From Sepioteuthis lessoniana (lineage: Eukaryota; Mollusca; Cephalopoda; Myopsida; Loliginidae), in assembly GCA_963585895.1 (NCBI GenBank), contig OY757904.1, forward strand, positions 21,768,793 through 21,832,792: 64,000 bases of DNA, read 5' to 3'. The translations under genes and the position numbers were made by a program. Under the pieces are notes generated by a model that had not been told where the DNA came from, searched no databases, and saw only the letters and a program-made list of their open reading frames with translations. Position 1 is the stretch's first letter. Each line of letters starts with the position of its first letter. Of the stretch, positions 31,096 to 41,824 are shown in pieces.

Positions 31096-31230
31096 CAGTC
31101 AGAAATAGAAATGTTTTTGACAATTAAACTGCGTACTCATGCTTAACTGAATTGTTTGAAATTGAACTGACTATGGATTTGGCGTTAAATAACCTACAAA
31201 CGTTGATATGCCATAAAACCCAAACAACTA
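31096..31230 (+). repeat. Repeat A1 3' end (forward)
   Basis: ACAATTAAACTGCGTACTCA, CTGAATTGTTTGAAATTGAA and the T1 tail TTTGGCGTTAAATAACC...TTGATATGCCATAAAACCC. Adjacent to a reverse A1 piece, so the two lie back to back. Confidence 0.7.
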
Positions 31231-31249
31231 ACATATTCCCATGTAATAT

Positions 31250-31437
31250 AGATGATAACCAAATAACCAAAAAAATAATCATTTGAACAGTTCTGTTTGA
31301 CCCATCGATGAGACCCTAACTAGTATCATCAATTTGAGTCATAGTGGATTTGAGTGTAAGGCCATCGATGGAGTACTCTGTAGAGTACTCCATCACAGCT
31401 ATTACTTCGCAAAGTTCCAGGACTGGAGTCTCACTAT
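31250..31437 (-). repeat. Repeat A1 (reverse), left of an insertion
   Basis: Reverse A1: TTTGACCCATCGATGAGACC, CTAACTAGTATCA, AAAGTTCCAGGACTGGAGTC. A perfect palindrome GGAGTACTC-TGTA-GAGTACTCC lies at about 31369-31390. The A1 sequence is cut at about 31437 and resumes at 31629. Confidence 0.65.
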
Positions 31438-31628
31438 CTTTTATGGTGATATACTCCATGACGTCACTGCATGAACCCTCCCCGACACTATAAATATTTA
31501 CTGACTCAATAAACAAGTCAAGCAAGTCTTGTCAGTTACCAGTAACCGCTTGTATTTCCGTAAATATATACTGCTGTAAACAATAAATCTCTGAGTCATT
31601 CTTTTCTGGCTTTTCAAGGCCACAATAC
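31438..31628 (+). mobile_element. Short solo-LTR candidate inside repeat A1
   Basis: About 190 bp absent from other A1 copies. It contains a CRE-type palindrome TGACGTCA (about 31459-31466), a TATA-like CTATAAATATTT (about 31489-31500), AATAAA shortly after (ACTCAATAAACAAG) and a second AACAATAAATC further on. The order enhancer, TATA, poly(A) signal is that of an LTR. The boundaries look like ATC or TATC/GATC but a clear target duplication was not established. Confidence 0.45.
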
Positions 31629-31900
31629 GATCAGATACAGTTTAGTGTCATACCCAGGACACTCGTTGGCAGGGGTGGGTCTTACCTCTCTGTTGAGGGC
31701 TAGTCGGCGTATTCTACTGTCACAGCCGACAGGGCTAGAAGCATTTTTATCTAATACGAATTAGATTTATTTGATTCATAGATGGCACTCTAACAGGGAT
31801 TGAGTGGACCTGGGAGTAATGGCAATGAAGAGGTATTCCACACTCCCCAGATCTCAAGAACTGGAGCCTCAACACAAGATGCAGTTTAGTGTCATACCCT
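31629..31900 (-). repeat. Repeat A1 (reverse), right of the insertion
   Basis: Continues GATCAGATACAGTTTAGTGT, CCCAGGACACTCGTTGG, AGTCGGCGTATTCTACTGTC, then a second reversed piece at 31780-31900 (GGGAGTAATGGCAATGAAGA, CTCCCCAGATCTCAAGAACT). Confidence 0.7.
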
Positions 31901-32087
31901 GGCCGTCTCCATTATTTTGAGAGTCTTGGCCTTTTGTATGAAATACAGATAGCCGATTCTAAACCGCATCGATTGGGGGAAGCAAAATTTAGTAGCGGGA
32001 TACAGCTTTTATAAGCATTAGTTGTCTTGCTTGTGAATCGAAATTAAATTGGGTTGTTGTAAATCGGGGTGCACGGGTATCAAAACA

Positions 32088-32307
32088 GGAGAGAGAGATA
32101 TATATATAGAGAGAGAATGGGAGAAAGAGCAGGAGAAAAAAAAAGCACAAAGAGGGAGAGAGAGTGAGCGAGAGAGCGTAAGAAAGGAGGAAGAAGAAAG
32201 AGAAAATGGGAGAAAGAGGAGGAAAGAAATAAGCACAAAGAGAGAGAGAGAGAGAGAGAGAGAGGAAAGAGAAAATGGGAGAAAGAGAAGGAGAGAAAAA
32301 AGCACAA

Positions 32308-32345
<38 letters not shown>
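32088..32345. repeat. Compound GA-rich minisatellite
   Basis: GA runs alternate with a repeated unit of about 70 bp containing GGGAGAAAGAG, AGGAAAGAAAT or AGGAGAGAAAA and AAGCACAAAGA. Three units are visible. Confidence 0.85.
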
Positions 32346-32511
32346 GTGGAAATGAACATATCTTCAAGAGTCTCTTCAGAAAAGTGAAAGGAAAAAAAAA
32401 AGAAAATGTTTTGTTTGCTTAGTTGTTTTGGATATTAAATGAATCTCTTCCTGTCTCATTAAATGAATAAAATGTCATAGGCAATTAAAATATGCATGCC
32501 ACAATGTACAC

Positions 32512-32514
<3 letters not shown>

Positions 32515-32553
<39 letters not shown>
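32515..32553. repeat. (TG)n microsatellite
   Basis: About 19 TG units. Confidence 0.95.
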
Positions 32554-32554
<1 letters not shown>

Positions 32555-32769
32555 TGTAGTCATCTCAGGAGACACATAACATGCATTTAAATAAAAAAAA
32601 TCCATAAACAGTAAAGCCAGTAAATAAGTAAACCCTTGACAAATACTTTTTTAAAAATAAAAACGTCATTGTTATAAACTAAAGATACCAGAATTTTGTT
32701 ATTTCCAGGGGAACATTATACAACTAAAACGGATATTATTAGGTATTATTCATTACCAAACTCTACAGT

Positions 32770-33300
32770 CGGCTGGGACAGTAGAATACACCTACTTCAT
32801 CTCTGCTGAGGTGTAAGATCTCTTTGGGATATGGATATGAATATGTCTTGGATATATCATTAAACAATCTGATGGTGAAGCTCCAGTAATGCTGGAGCTT
32901 TGGTGAATGCGGAGTATTCTTTCATTATAATCACTTCCAGGTCCACTCAGGCCTGGAGTGGTAGCATCTGAAAGGGTCTTATTTATAGGTCAAATAGAAC
33001 TGTTTGACTTTTAAACTGCGAGCAAACAAATGGCTTTGGCTTTGTTGAATTGTTTGAAATAGAACTGTTTGATCATCTAACTATGTGTAAAGAAATGAGT
33101 GATATTCAATTGAATTGTTAGTGATAAATAGCAATACTTGGAACCATTAAACAATGAGTCTTGGCTCGTTTAAAAAACGTTTTCAATGAAATGTTTACAA
33201 ATCATATATATTTCATATATATGTATAAAGAGGATTTGGCGTTAAATTACTTAAAATGGTTGATATGCCATAAACCAAACCAAACCAAACCAAATTGTCT
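32770..33300 (+). repeat. Repeat A1, internally shortened
   Basis: GGACAGTAGAATACACCTAC, ATCTGATGGTGAAGCTCCAG, GGTCCACTCAGGCCTGGAGT, TGACTTTTAAACTGCGAGCA, and the T1 tail TTTGGCGTTAAATTACTTAA...TTGATATGCCATAAACC with an (AAACC)n end. It carries fewer internal modules than the 12.5 kb copy. Confidence 0.75.
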
Positions 33301-33629
33301 TTTTTTTTAAAACTTGGTTTTAGCTGATGTACTCTCCGAACTCCTCAGGTGTCTTTTCTATTTTAGGCTGGGCTGGAAAAAAGTCATGGAATCTTCTCAG
33401 AAAAAAATCAATGTATATTAGAAATATCGATCTATCTCATTTTTAAATTGTAGAAAATCTGGTGATATGAATAAGGGATCGAATCCAAATGAAAGCAAAG
33501 GCTTCCAAAACTGACAAGACATCATAGGAAAATCGTTATCCCTAGGGAAACTCGCGTTATATATTCTTTCTCTTCTGTAACATTAAGTTCATGTACAAGT
33601 ATGTATTTACCCAAAACCTACACCACGGG
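33301..33629. other. Unassigned sequence
   Basis: No recognised feature. Confidence 0.5.
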
Positions 33630-33712
33630 CAGAATACAATGCAAAGTCAATTTTTAAGCGAAGTTTGAATTCAGAGTTTTTTCTCCTAGACTGGTTACCT
33701 AAACTCATATAC
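33630..33712 (-). repeat. SINE-A tail fragment
   Basis: Reverse SINE-A words: ACGGGCAGAATACAATGCAA, AAGCGAAGTTTGAATTCAGA and TTTTCTCCTAGACTGGTTA. Confidence 0.6.
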
Positions 33713-34039
33713 ACGTTAAATTTGCTGTCTATTTTGAATGAAACTTATCAGAAAAAGCAATGAGTGTATTTCTAGTATTTATTCTTGTTGGTGCTTAATA
33801 GAATTTCAAAATCTGGCTTGAAAGATTGTCAAGATTTAGAGATTAGAGATTTAGAGATTAGATTTAGAGATTCTTGTCAGGAAGTTTCAGATCCTTGAGA
33901 GTGACTTTAATTCTCACTGAGTGACCTGTACTTTGACCTTGTACTAAACTAAGCTGAGCTAGGTAAATGTTATAGCTCTCTTGTTTAATTTCTTTCTCTT
34001 TTTCACTACACAACTGTCCGTCTGTATATATATATATGA
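33713..34039. other. Unassigned sequence
   Basis: A GATTTAGAGATTA word is tandemly repeated at about 33836-33870. Otherwise nothing recognised. Confidence 0.5.
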
Positions 34040-34375
34040 GAGAGATCAGATCTTTCTGATTAAATAAGACGCTTATGTAAAGTTTGGACTGCTATTGATT
34101 GCTATGGACTTGTACCACTGGACTTTAACGAAACTCCTGGAGAAAAAAGTTAGATGGGAACTCCACAAGGATGCTGTGTGCAGTTTTGAACAAATCTAGG
34201 AAATAGCACTCTACAGGACTGCAACTGTGCGGTCACTTACCTCCTATCACACAAATCATTCAAATAAGACGAGCCAGACATGCTGGACACTACGGAAAAA
34301 GTAAGGACGAACTCATAAGCAACGTTCTCTAATGGACTCGTACATATGGACACAACAGTGTGGGCTGACATGTAT
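34040..34375 (+). pseudogene. LINE-Y fragment, left part split by an insertion
   Basis: ATCTTTCTGATTAAATAAGA, GGACTTGTACCACTGGACTT, ACTGTGCGGTCACTTACCTC, AGACGAGCCAGACATGCTGG, GACGAACTCATAAGCAACGT and CATATGGACACAACAGTGTG follow the LINE-Y order. Coding is broken by several frameshifts. The element stops near 34375 and resumes at 34905. Confidence 0.8.
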
Positions 34376-34904
34376 AGGAAATGATGCAATTGCCTTATCA
34401 ATAGAATTTTCAGGAAAAAACGGATCAAAATTGGCGCAAAGATATCCAACTAACGCCCACGCAGACGTTTAGAAAATAAACAATTAAAAATGGTTTTTAG
34501 GACCAATAGGAGGTCTCTAAAATACGCGCCCAAAGAATCTTCGAAAGTCAACGCGTGTGCGCGGGATCCACCTTAATGTTATAAAAACACACAATATTCC
34601 AGACAATTCAGATCAGTTACTCACGCCAACCCGGAGTGATACGTACTAACTGTTTCTCAGCGGCACCATGCTCGTTGGATCTTCAAACAACGGTGTCGTG
34701 TTACAACTTTAATTTGGATAAAGATCTTATCCACGCTGGACTCAGAACAGGTTTCTGCGGTCGTGACCTGATACGCAAATCGCTGTATAACGTTCTACAT
34801 TTCAGCTCCCAACAAAGAAATAAATTTCTTTATTTTTGTAGCACAATTGTTAATATTGTCTTTTCATTCATTAACATTAGTACTCTACACATGCAAATAC
34901 CTGT
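34376..34904 (+). mobile_element. ~530 bp insertion in LINE-Y, solo-LTR candidate
   Basis: Sequence interrupting LINE-Y. It contains TATAAAA (34580-34586) and, about 235 bases later, AATAAA (34819-34824), compatible with a U3-R-U5 layout of a solo LTR in the plus direction. No relative was recognised elsewhere in the window. A 96-codon frame at 34636-34926 has no domain. A DNA-element insertion or a chance rearrangement is also possible. Confidence 0.4.
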
Positions 34905-35005
34905 GTGGACGCTAGGTGCAGTCTAGAAGACTTACCAAGTGCGACATCCGATCGGGACGGATCGCAATAGAGAGTCCAGGGAATTCGTGCTGTCAGTACC
35001 CCTGG

Positions 35006-35008
<3 letters not shown>
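34905..35008 (+). pseudogene. LINE-Y fragment, right part after the insertion
   Basis: GTGTGGACGCTAGGTGCAGT, AGAAGACTTACCAAGTGCGA and GAATTCGTGCTGTCAGTACC continue the LINE-Y C-terminus to its end, where (TA)n (35009-35052) replaces the usual (GAT)n tail. Confidence 0.8.

Positions 35009-35052
<44 letters not shown>
35009..35052. repeat. (TA)n microsatellite
   Basis: About 22 TA units at the 3' end of a LINE-Y copy. Confidence 0.95.
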
Positions 35053-35056
<4 letters not shown>

Positions 35057-35748
35057 TAGTATATTGTCTTACGAAAATGTTTGGTAGAAGCATATTTCTT
35101 TGAGACTGTCGACGTTTTAGCTTTAAGGTAAACAAACACTGTCAAGTGAGGGGAATCCTAATGTGTTTGCCAGAGAAAAAAAAGATATAAATGTTTTCAA
35201 TGGCTTATTCTCCGACGTAAAGTGTATAACCAGGAGTTTAAAATCCATAGAGGGAAGGGCTCCAGTTAAAACACAAAAGCATATTTGGCCTAAAACAACA
35301 ATATCAGCATTTCTCCTTCTTTTTCTTCTTCGATGCCATTTTTTCTCTACTTCTTTCCAGGAGAATTCTCTTAACTGTCTTTCGTGAAAGAAGGTAAGAT
35401 CGACCAAGCGTAACTAGCGTCTTGTTTATCGTGGCGCAATTATGAAACAAATCCTGCCGCGTAACCTGTCATAGAATTATGTGAGTCAAGCACAGGCCTT
35501 ATTTTAACAACCACGGAGCAATGAAACAATAATACACAGGCAAAAGAGGCTAAAGATTTATTTGAAAAGATAAAGCATTTTCCATATGCAATACCCCACT
35601 ACATCTACATTTTACTAAAATCATTATTATATACCACCAAAAAACTATACACTCTTCAGGAAAAGAAAAATCTGTATAAAATAAATGTTTAATTTGTATA
35701 AGTACCTTAATAAATATCCTTTCCTGAAGTGTGTATAAATTTTTTGGC

Positions 35749-35797
<49 letters not shown>

Positions 35798-36539
35798 CTG
35801 ATTTACAACAAAAAATATTTAATATTGCAACAATTCTTTACGGCCCTTTGAAATATAGTAAAATCAAATAGAATGCTCAATTTTTGAAACGAGGTCAGCC
35901 ATCAAATTTTTCGTGACTGACAATTGGGAACTATATGAAATTTACTGAAGAATGTGTGATCTGTACAGGGAAGCATCTTTAGTAAAATAAAAAAAGAAAT
36001 ATTAATAAATGGGCTAAATATGGGTTTGCCACAACAAGCCTGAGTTGAAAAGAGAGTCCATATTGAGGAGACATGATAACTCTCCGGTAAAGAAAATGCT
36101 CCTGGCGCAGCGGACAGTAAAAAAAAAAATATGCTGATTTTCTTCTTGGAAATGAATAGATCCATCACTAGCGATTTCCTTGAAAAAGGTGAAACTGTAA
36201 ACAGGGCTTCCTATTGCCAATTCCTTAAGCAACATTCATATATATATATATATAGAGAGAGATGTGTGTGTGTGTGTGTGTGTGTGCAGACGTAAATTGC
36301 AAAAAAAAAAAAAAAACCCGCTCTATTATTGCAATTTTCTATAAGAGCAATACACTTAAAATACTCTAATTTTGAAAATAAAACAATTTCCAGTCTAATT
36401 TATAATTGGTTGATGATTTTTTTGTGATAGATTTATACTGAACATTATTTTTAATCATTTAAATTCTCAATATAACAGGGATAAGTAGAAAATGCTAGTT
36501 AGAACCGTTCACTCCTTCCTAAATAAAAGCATCATTATC
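35053..36539. other. Unassigned interval with microsatellites
   Basis: No recognised gene. (TA)n at 35751-35794 and a TA/GA/TG compound tract at 36236-36285. AAATTTTTGGCGGTATATAT-like sequence at 35737 and TATACCACCAAAAAACTATA at 35630 are partly complementary over about 100 bp (35630-35750), a weak inverted pair with CTCTTCAGGAAAAG and CTTTCCTGAAGTG arms. Confidence 0.5.
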
Positions 36540-36887
36540 ATCATGGACAGTAGCTTTTACAACAGGAATCCAAAGAGTGCATTTGAGTAAACCTTGAAAC
36601 CAGCATCCCATAAAACAGCAGTTGTACAGACACTTGCCTCCCATCAAGTAAATGATCCAAGTAAGATGAACAAGACATGCTGACGACTGCTGATATAAAG
36701 ACGAACTCATTAGCGACGTTCTCACATGGACCTACAAATGTTGTCCGACTAGTAAAGACTTACATATTTTAGCTCGGCACGGACACTGGATGCCATATAG
36801 AGGACCTGCCAGGAGTGATGGTTGATAGGGTTGGATGGCGGGAGAGAATCAAGTGACACCGTGCAATCAGCACAGCTTGATGATATA
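36540..36887 (+). pseudogene. LINE-Y 3' fragment
   Basis: CAGCAGTTGTACAGACACTT, AGATGAACAAGACATGCTGA, GACGAACTCATTAGCGACGT, GACACTGGATGCCATATAGA and CAGCACAGCTTGATGATATA in LINE-Y order, ending in a short GATGATATA tail. Degraded, with no useful frame. Confidence 0.8.
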
Positions 36888-37604
36888 TATATATAGAGAG
36901 AGTATACTGAAAAACATAAAGTATAACTTACTTTTAGGTTCAATTCCAACAAAAGGGATTAACAAGGAATACTTACTATAATATAACACTTGTCTACTCC
37001 TGTGGTTCAAATAAAGCGTTCAGTTCGTGATTCTGTATGGACTCCCAAGTTCGACTAGAAACACCTGAAGAAGGCCGAAGGACATATCAGCCGAAACGTT
37101 AGGAGTATAACAATAAAGAGGAGGCCTATAGTTCGAATATTCTAACTAATTACAACTTACTCTTACTGAAGAATTTTTTATAACTGTGCTCAGTATTCAA
37201 AATAGAGCTATTTGTATATGCAATCATCTGACCAAGGACTTGGTATGATGAAGGCATAAGCGAGAAAATACCCGTCACCATGCACCGTTGTCTATGAGTC
37301 TACAATATTCCAACTTAGATATATATGCCCTGTCACCGAGATTGAGCTCTCTTTATTTCTAAACAAAACGAACTACATCATACATATATACATGTACATT
37401 TTTTTTCAATGAATAGGTCCACAAATAGATTTAGATTCTTTTCAAATAAAACCAAATAATAGAATCGAATAAATAAATAAAAAAGAACTAAGTAAATGAT
37501 TTAAAAATATATAAATCTCTTTGTGGACGTATTCATTTAAAAATATTTACTTTTTTCTCTCTTTAGACCAACAAAAAAGACATTTTTAACACACACACAC
37601 ACAC

Positions 37605-37635
<31 letters not shown>

Positions 37636-37919
37636 AATAAAAGAGACTTGAACATTGGCAACATGAAAATTGGCATTACATATATATGTACGAAGAGAGA
37701 CATAAAAATTGGCAATGAACCCCACCCCACAAAAAGACAATAAAAAAAAAAAAAAAAAAAAACCCAAAAAAACGGGTTAACAAAACATAATTTAGAAACT
37801 AATCAGAATTCTAACTTTGAATATTCCAAAATGTTAGTTAATATACATAATAAACAATTTTGAAAGATTGTTGAGTCAAGTATAATTTCTAATTATAATT
37901 GTTATATAATGACTGTTGA
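36888..37919. other. Unassigned interval
   Basis: No gene. Contains the CTGAAGAAGGC...GCCGAAACGTT motif (listed separately), two CTTTGTGGACGTATTCATTT-like words, a poly-A at 37740-37760 and CA/TA runs near 37590-37640. Confidence 0.5.
37064..37105 (+). repeat. CTGAAGAAGGC...GCCGAAACGTT motif of a retroposon
   Basis: CTGAAGAAGGCCGAAG followed by CATATCAGCCGAAACGTTAG, then AATAAAGAGG. This word pattern is common in 3' parts of invertebrate retroelements. It superficially resembles a hammerhead core (CUGANGA...GAAAC) but the flanks do not complete one. Confidence 0.4.
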
Positions 37920-38300
37920 CATGGATTTTGGGTGACCCCGTGTGCTTTGACAAGCTGTCATGTTGTGCTCAGGGGGATGGCAGTGAGTCGAGGTAGGCCG
38001 ATCGAGCAGGTGTGTAACCGGAAGGAGACAAGGTGATATGAGAACCACGCGGTCAGATTTAGATACAGTCCAGTCAGAATCGAGAGTCGAACCAGGGATA
38101 CGCAGCCGATCAGAGGCGTTAGGTCGTCTATGATGATACAGCTTGCAAGGGGGCGCAAGCGTTGGCACCCACTGGCTCCAGGAAGATGATATGGCGCAAG
38201 AAGAAGTCCCCTCTCTGAAACAAACTATTCGAGAATAAAATGAAAGAGTTATATCTTTTTATAAAGAACTGTGTTTCGTTTCGTTAATTGAAGTTCGTTC
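37920..38300. repeat. GC-richer element with tRNA-like box and poly(A) signal
   Basis: The block stands out by its base composition. On the minus strand GACCTAACGCCTCTGATCGG and CCTGGTTCGACTCTCGATTC look like the D-arm and box B of a tRNA (Arg-like). On the plus strand GAGAATAAAATGAAAGAG (poly(A) signal at 38234-38239) and AAAGAACTGTG resemble the end of LTR-L. Either a SINE on the minus strand or a relative of LTR-L on the plus strand. Confidence 0.4.
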
Positions 38301-38908
38301 ATTATCTTTCATTATGTTCTTGGTTGGTTCTATGATAAGTATACAACATAATACTATCAAACAAACAACCATTTTTTTTCTACTTATCTTCTTACTTAGT
38401 TCGATAAGTGCAAAAATGTTACTAGATTCCTTACTTAAATGAGTTAGATTTCATTAATTATTAATATTCATATTTAATTTTTCTAATGTTTTTCGATTAT
38501 ACGTCATAACGTAATTTTTCCTAGATTACAAAGAGCAACAAATTTATTTTTTAATTTCTTTTAAAGTTTTAAAAATTCCTAAAATCCGTAGCAAATACAA
38601 TATGCTTAGAAATAAATTTCGAACCCTAATTACGTCTTATAGTTTTGAAACAGATCGCTACTAACAGAAACCGAATACTAAGACTTCTCAATTTTTTTTC
38701 ATTTTAAAATTGAATATAATTCAGAAGATACATCACATATTAACATTGCCCGGATGATGATCTTATGTAAAAAAAGGAAAAAAAAAAAAAAACACAAACA
38801 AAAACTGAAACGCTTAACGTTGGCAGATTATTAAACTATAAACTCATCCTCTGAATACCTCGTTTTTCATATTTCCATATTTACACAGGTATGTATAAGG
38901 CTTTGAGT

Positions 38909-38971
<63 letters not shown>

Positions 38972-39115
38972 AGATTTTACATGACAAAGACTGAAAATTT
39001 TACGTCAATCATTCTGATGTATAGAAACTTTATTTAGGTCAAAATCAGCACTATATTGTTGAAACTGAATGAAAATTAAAACTTTCCGTCAGTAAACACA
39101 CACATACATACTCCA

Positions 39116-39179
<64 letters not shown>

Positions 39180-40074
39180 TGAGAGTGAGAGGTGCTAATT
39201 AAGAAAGAAGTGGTGGGGGGAGAAAGGAGGGAATATTTTTGATAATTCATGACATGATCTTTGATAAGCATTACTTCAGATATCGGACTTTCCACCGTTG
39301 CTTGTCATTTGAATCAATGTTTTCAAAGTTTCTCGAGCGTGTTCGCTTGAGTGTAAAGTTATCAACAAGCAGGTCAAAAGAAACGATACTCTAATCAAAT
39401 AAAATACACGTTAATCCAAGTGCATGCATAGGTGAATGCGTTTACGCACGTTCGCTTTCAAATAAATACTTAGATGTAAACATATGTGTAGTTCTATGTT
39501 TTTTAAATGGAAAATATTGATGTTAACTTGCAGACAAGACCAGAGAGATGTCGATAAGGACTTTTATTTGGATAGTTCAATTATTCTATGCGTTTGTGTG
39601 TATGCCCAGCACCCCAGAGTCCAAGAAAGTGTATGGGTGTCTGATAAATATAGTTCTCAACAGAGCTCTTTTTCTCCCCCCCCCACTCTCTCTTTCTATG
39701 TAGGTGGCCGTGTTTATCGTAATTGCGTTGGGATTTTGTGAACAAAAAACTAGAAAAAAAAAAAGAAAGAAAGAAAGAAAGAACAGTGTTAAAAAAGAAA
39801 AAGATGAAAGAATATGGATAAACACGAAAAGAAAGGAAGAAAGAAAGGAAAAGAGAGCGGGAATGTAAATAAGTAGTAAAAAAAAAAAACAAATATAAAA
39901 AAAGAGAACAAAAGAGAATGTGCGTGTGTGTATGTGTGAATGGGAAATGACTGATTTTAACGGTATGTCAACGCGTCTAAGGTTATTTTATGCCCTGTGG
40001 TTAGGGAATCACTTGCATTGTACGATTACATCTGTATTTTATTGTGTAATTATTTCTTAAGAGTTTTGTTTTGC
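38301..40074. other. Unassigned interval with microsatellites
   Basis: No gene. (TA)n at 38910-38968, (TA)n(GA)n at 39117-39180, and A/G-rich simple sequence at 39750-39910 that creates Phe/Ser-rich frames on the minus strand. Confidence 0.55.
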
Positions 40075-40310
40075 ACACGGTCCAATCGAATACGAATAAT
40101 TTTTATACAGATCTACTTGACCCATAGATGGGACCCTAATTGATATTACCCCACCGTGTCAGAGTAGACCTGGGAGTAATGGTAATAAAGAGGTGTTCCA
40201 CATTTTCCAGGCATCCAGAATTGGAGTCTCACCCTTAGATAACAGCAAAGACAACTCTTTTTTGAAGTGGGTCTTACATCTTTGCCGAGGATGAAGTCAG
40301 CATTTTTGAA
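40075..40310 (-). repeat. Repeat A1 (reverse), 5' part
   Basis: TTGACCCATAGATGGGACCC, GACCTGGGAGTAATGGTAAT, GAGGTGTTCCACATTTTCCA and TTTGCCGAGGATGAAGTCAG. Followed by a TG/GA microsatellite at 40336-40385. Confidence 0.7.
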
Positions 40311-40334
40311 GCCCCACTGAGAGGTTGGAGCGTA

Positions 40335-40335
<1 letters not shown>

Positions 40336-40385
<50 letters not shown>
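40336..40385. repeat. (TG)n(GA)n microsatellite
   Basis: TG repeats switch to AG repeats at about 40352. Confidence 0.9.
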
Positions 40386-40386
<1 letters not shown>

Positions 40387-40892
40387 CTTTTGTCCAATTC
40401 ACTAAATTCTTTTTCCTCCTTCATTTCTTCACATTTTTTTCTGTTCTGGCTGGCAATTCTACTCTTAAAGTTCGCCTTATTCCATTTTATTTTATTGGTC
40501 TTCCTAATTTGTATGCATTTCCGCTTAAAATGGGTAGTAGTTATTCAGTAAATGTTTAGCACAAAGCCAGATGTTCGAGGCACCCAGTGAGAATTGAACT
40601 CATTAGTAATGGTCTACTCGTCTAACTGGCTAACCCGTGCACTAAGTGAGGTATTCTAGATAAAGGGAAAATGACTTCTACTTTTAAAAATGATGGGAAT
40701 AAACCCCAGAAATATTAACTCTTTTAACATTTTCGTTACTTCATATTCAAATTTATAGTTACTATTCATACCACTTTTTCAACAAAAATGAAAAATTAAA
40801 ACAAAATAAAAGCAAGCAAACAACATCTCCCCACCCAAAACCCCAATATAAAACAAAAACAAAATAAAACAAAAACAAAAACAAAATACAGT
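40386..40892. other. Unassigned sequence
   Basis: No recognised feature; AAAC-rich run at 40800-40890. Confidence 0.5.
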
Positions 40893-41760
40893 TGTATATT
40901 GACCTCCGACCCCGCCAAATATGCCATTCCAAAGACGGCGGAAGTGCATATTCCATTGGCGTAGGCGAGCTTGGCTGACAATATGGGACAGGGTTAAAAT
41001 CCCATGGTATAGGCACAAACTGAGGCACCGGAAGAGAGTGACCTGTGAACTGCATTACAGTTATTTCCGCTTGATGACGGTCAAACATGCCATTCCAAGG
41101 ACGGCGGAAGTGACACATTCCGATGGCTAGTTATGGGGAGATATTGAGTGGGCGATTGAACTATTATATAACTCGGTGAAGAGACCAGTTAGTTTAGAGA
41201 CCAGTTTGGAGACAAGATGTGCTAGCCAGCACCCATCAGAGTGGGCCGCCCGGCCTCCAGTTGAGCAGTATCAGGAGAACGGGAAAGAAACACTGATGGC
41301 CATAAGAGTGGGGGTCAATATGTTGCAGTTAGGGAGGTGCCCGTGGTGTAATGGTCACAAGAAGTGGACACGGCGACACGAGTTCAAATCCTGGACGAGA
41401 CTGATTGCATTTCACATAGCACTAATACCCTTGAGAAAGGTATGAATCCAAATATTCTCCCTCCAGCTATGGGTAAATAGTAGGGCAGACTAGGTTCTTC
41501 AGCTTGGTGAGGCAACTAGTCTAGGAGAAGGAAAACTCTGAATTCAAACCTGTTAAGCTTCGCTTAAAGATTGACCTTGTGTCATATCCTGCCCAAGCGG
41601 AGGGGTTGGTAAATATGATATGTTGCAGTTCTGTTCGGTCTCCAACTCCCTCTCACACACAACCCTTTCAAATAAAGTGAGAGGTATATTTTTCGAAAAG
41701 AACTGTGTCGCTCGTCTTTATTGTGTCGTTGTTATGATTTTGCATGCATATGTGTTTATA
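40893..41760 (+). mobile_element. LTR-L copy 1, with a SINE-A inside
   Basis: Aligned with 52819-53560 through TTGACCTCCG/TTGACCTTCG, ATTCC-A-GG words, GACAGTTATTTCCGCTTGAT-like sequence, AACTCGGTGAAG, GAGCAG-ATCAGGA, AATAAAGTGAGAGGTA and CGTTATGAT. It begins with TG (40893) and has TATATAA (41165-41171) and AATAAA (41671-41676); once the 287 bp SINE and one 13 bp duplication are removed, the TATA to poly(A) distance is about 200 bp. Two copies of a TGCCATTCCAA-GGACGGCGGAAGTG-like block lie upstream. No gag/pol nearby, so a solo LTR is inferred. The 3' boundary is uncertain. Confidence 0.6.
41331..41617 (+). repeat. SINE-A, complete, flanked by 13 bp target duplications
   Basis: ATATGTTGCAGTT occurs at 41318-41330 and again at 41618-41630, so the 287 bp between them is a full SINE insertion. 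The head has GTGGTGTAATGGTCAC (A-box region) and GTTCAAATCC (box B, 41382-41391). The body contains GCATTTCACATAGCACTAAT, CCTTGAGAAAGGTATGAATC, GTAGGGCAGACTAGGTTC, CGCTTAAAGATTGACCTTGT and ends GGGGTTGGTAAATATG. This copy fixes the borders of the family. Confidence 0.9.
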
Positions 41761-41824
41761 TGGTTGATCATGGCTATACAACAATACGACCAAAAACAAA
41801 ACAAAAAGCAAAAAAAGAAATGCA

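Larger units (their letters stand above)
31901..32769. other. Unassigned sequence dominated by (GA)n and (TG)n
   Basis: Compound GA-rich tract at 32088-32345 and (TG)n at 32515-32553. Arg/Glu-rich plus-strand and Ser/Leu-rich minus-strand frames are artefacts of the GA tract. Confidence 0.7.

Noticed and set aside
32018-32387. Arg/Glu-rich and Ser/Leu-rich ORFs on both strands
   Set aside because: GA-rich compound microsatellite.
37064-37105. Hammerhead ribozyme (CUGAAGA...GAAAC)
   Set aside because: Stem II has only three G-C pairs with a 14-base loop and a mismatch next to the core, and no UH cleavage triplet follows a stem III; the GTTA/TAAC hairpin present is not in the right place.
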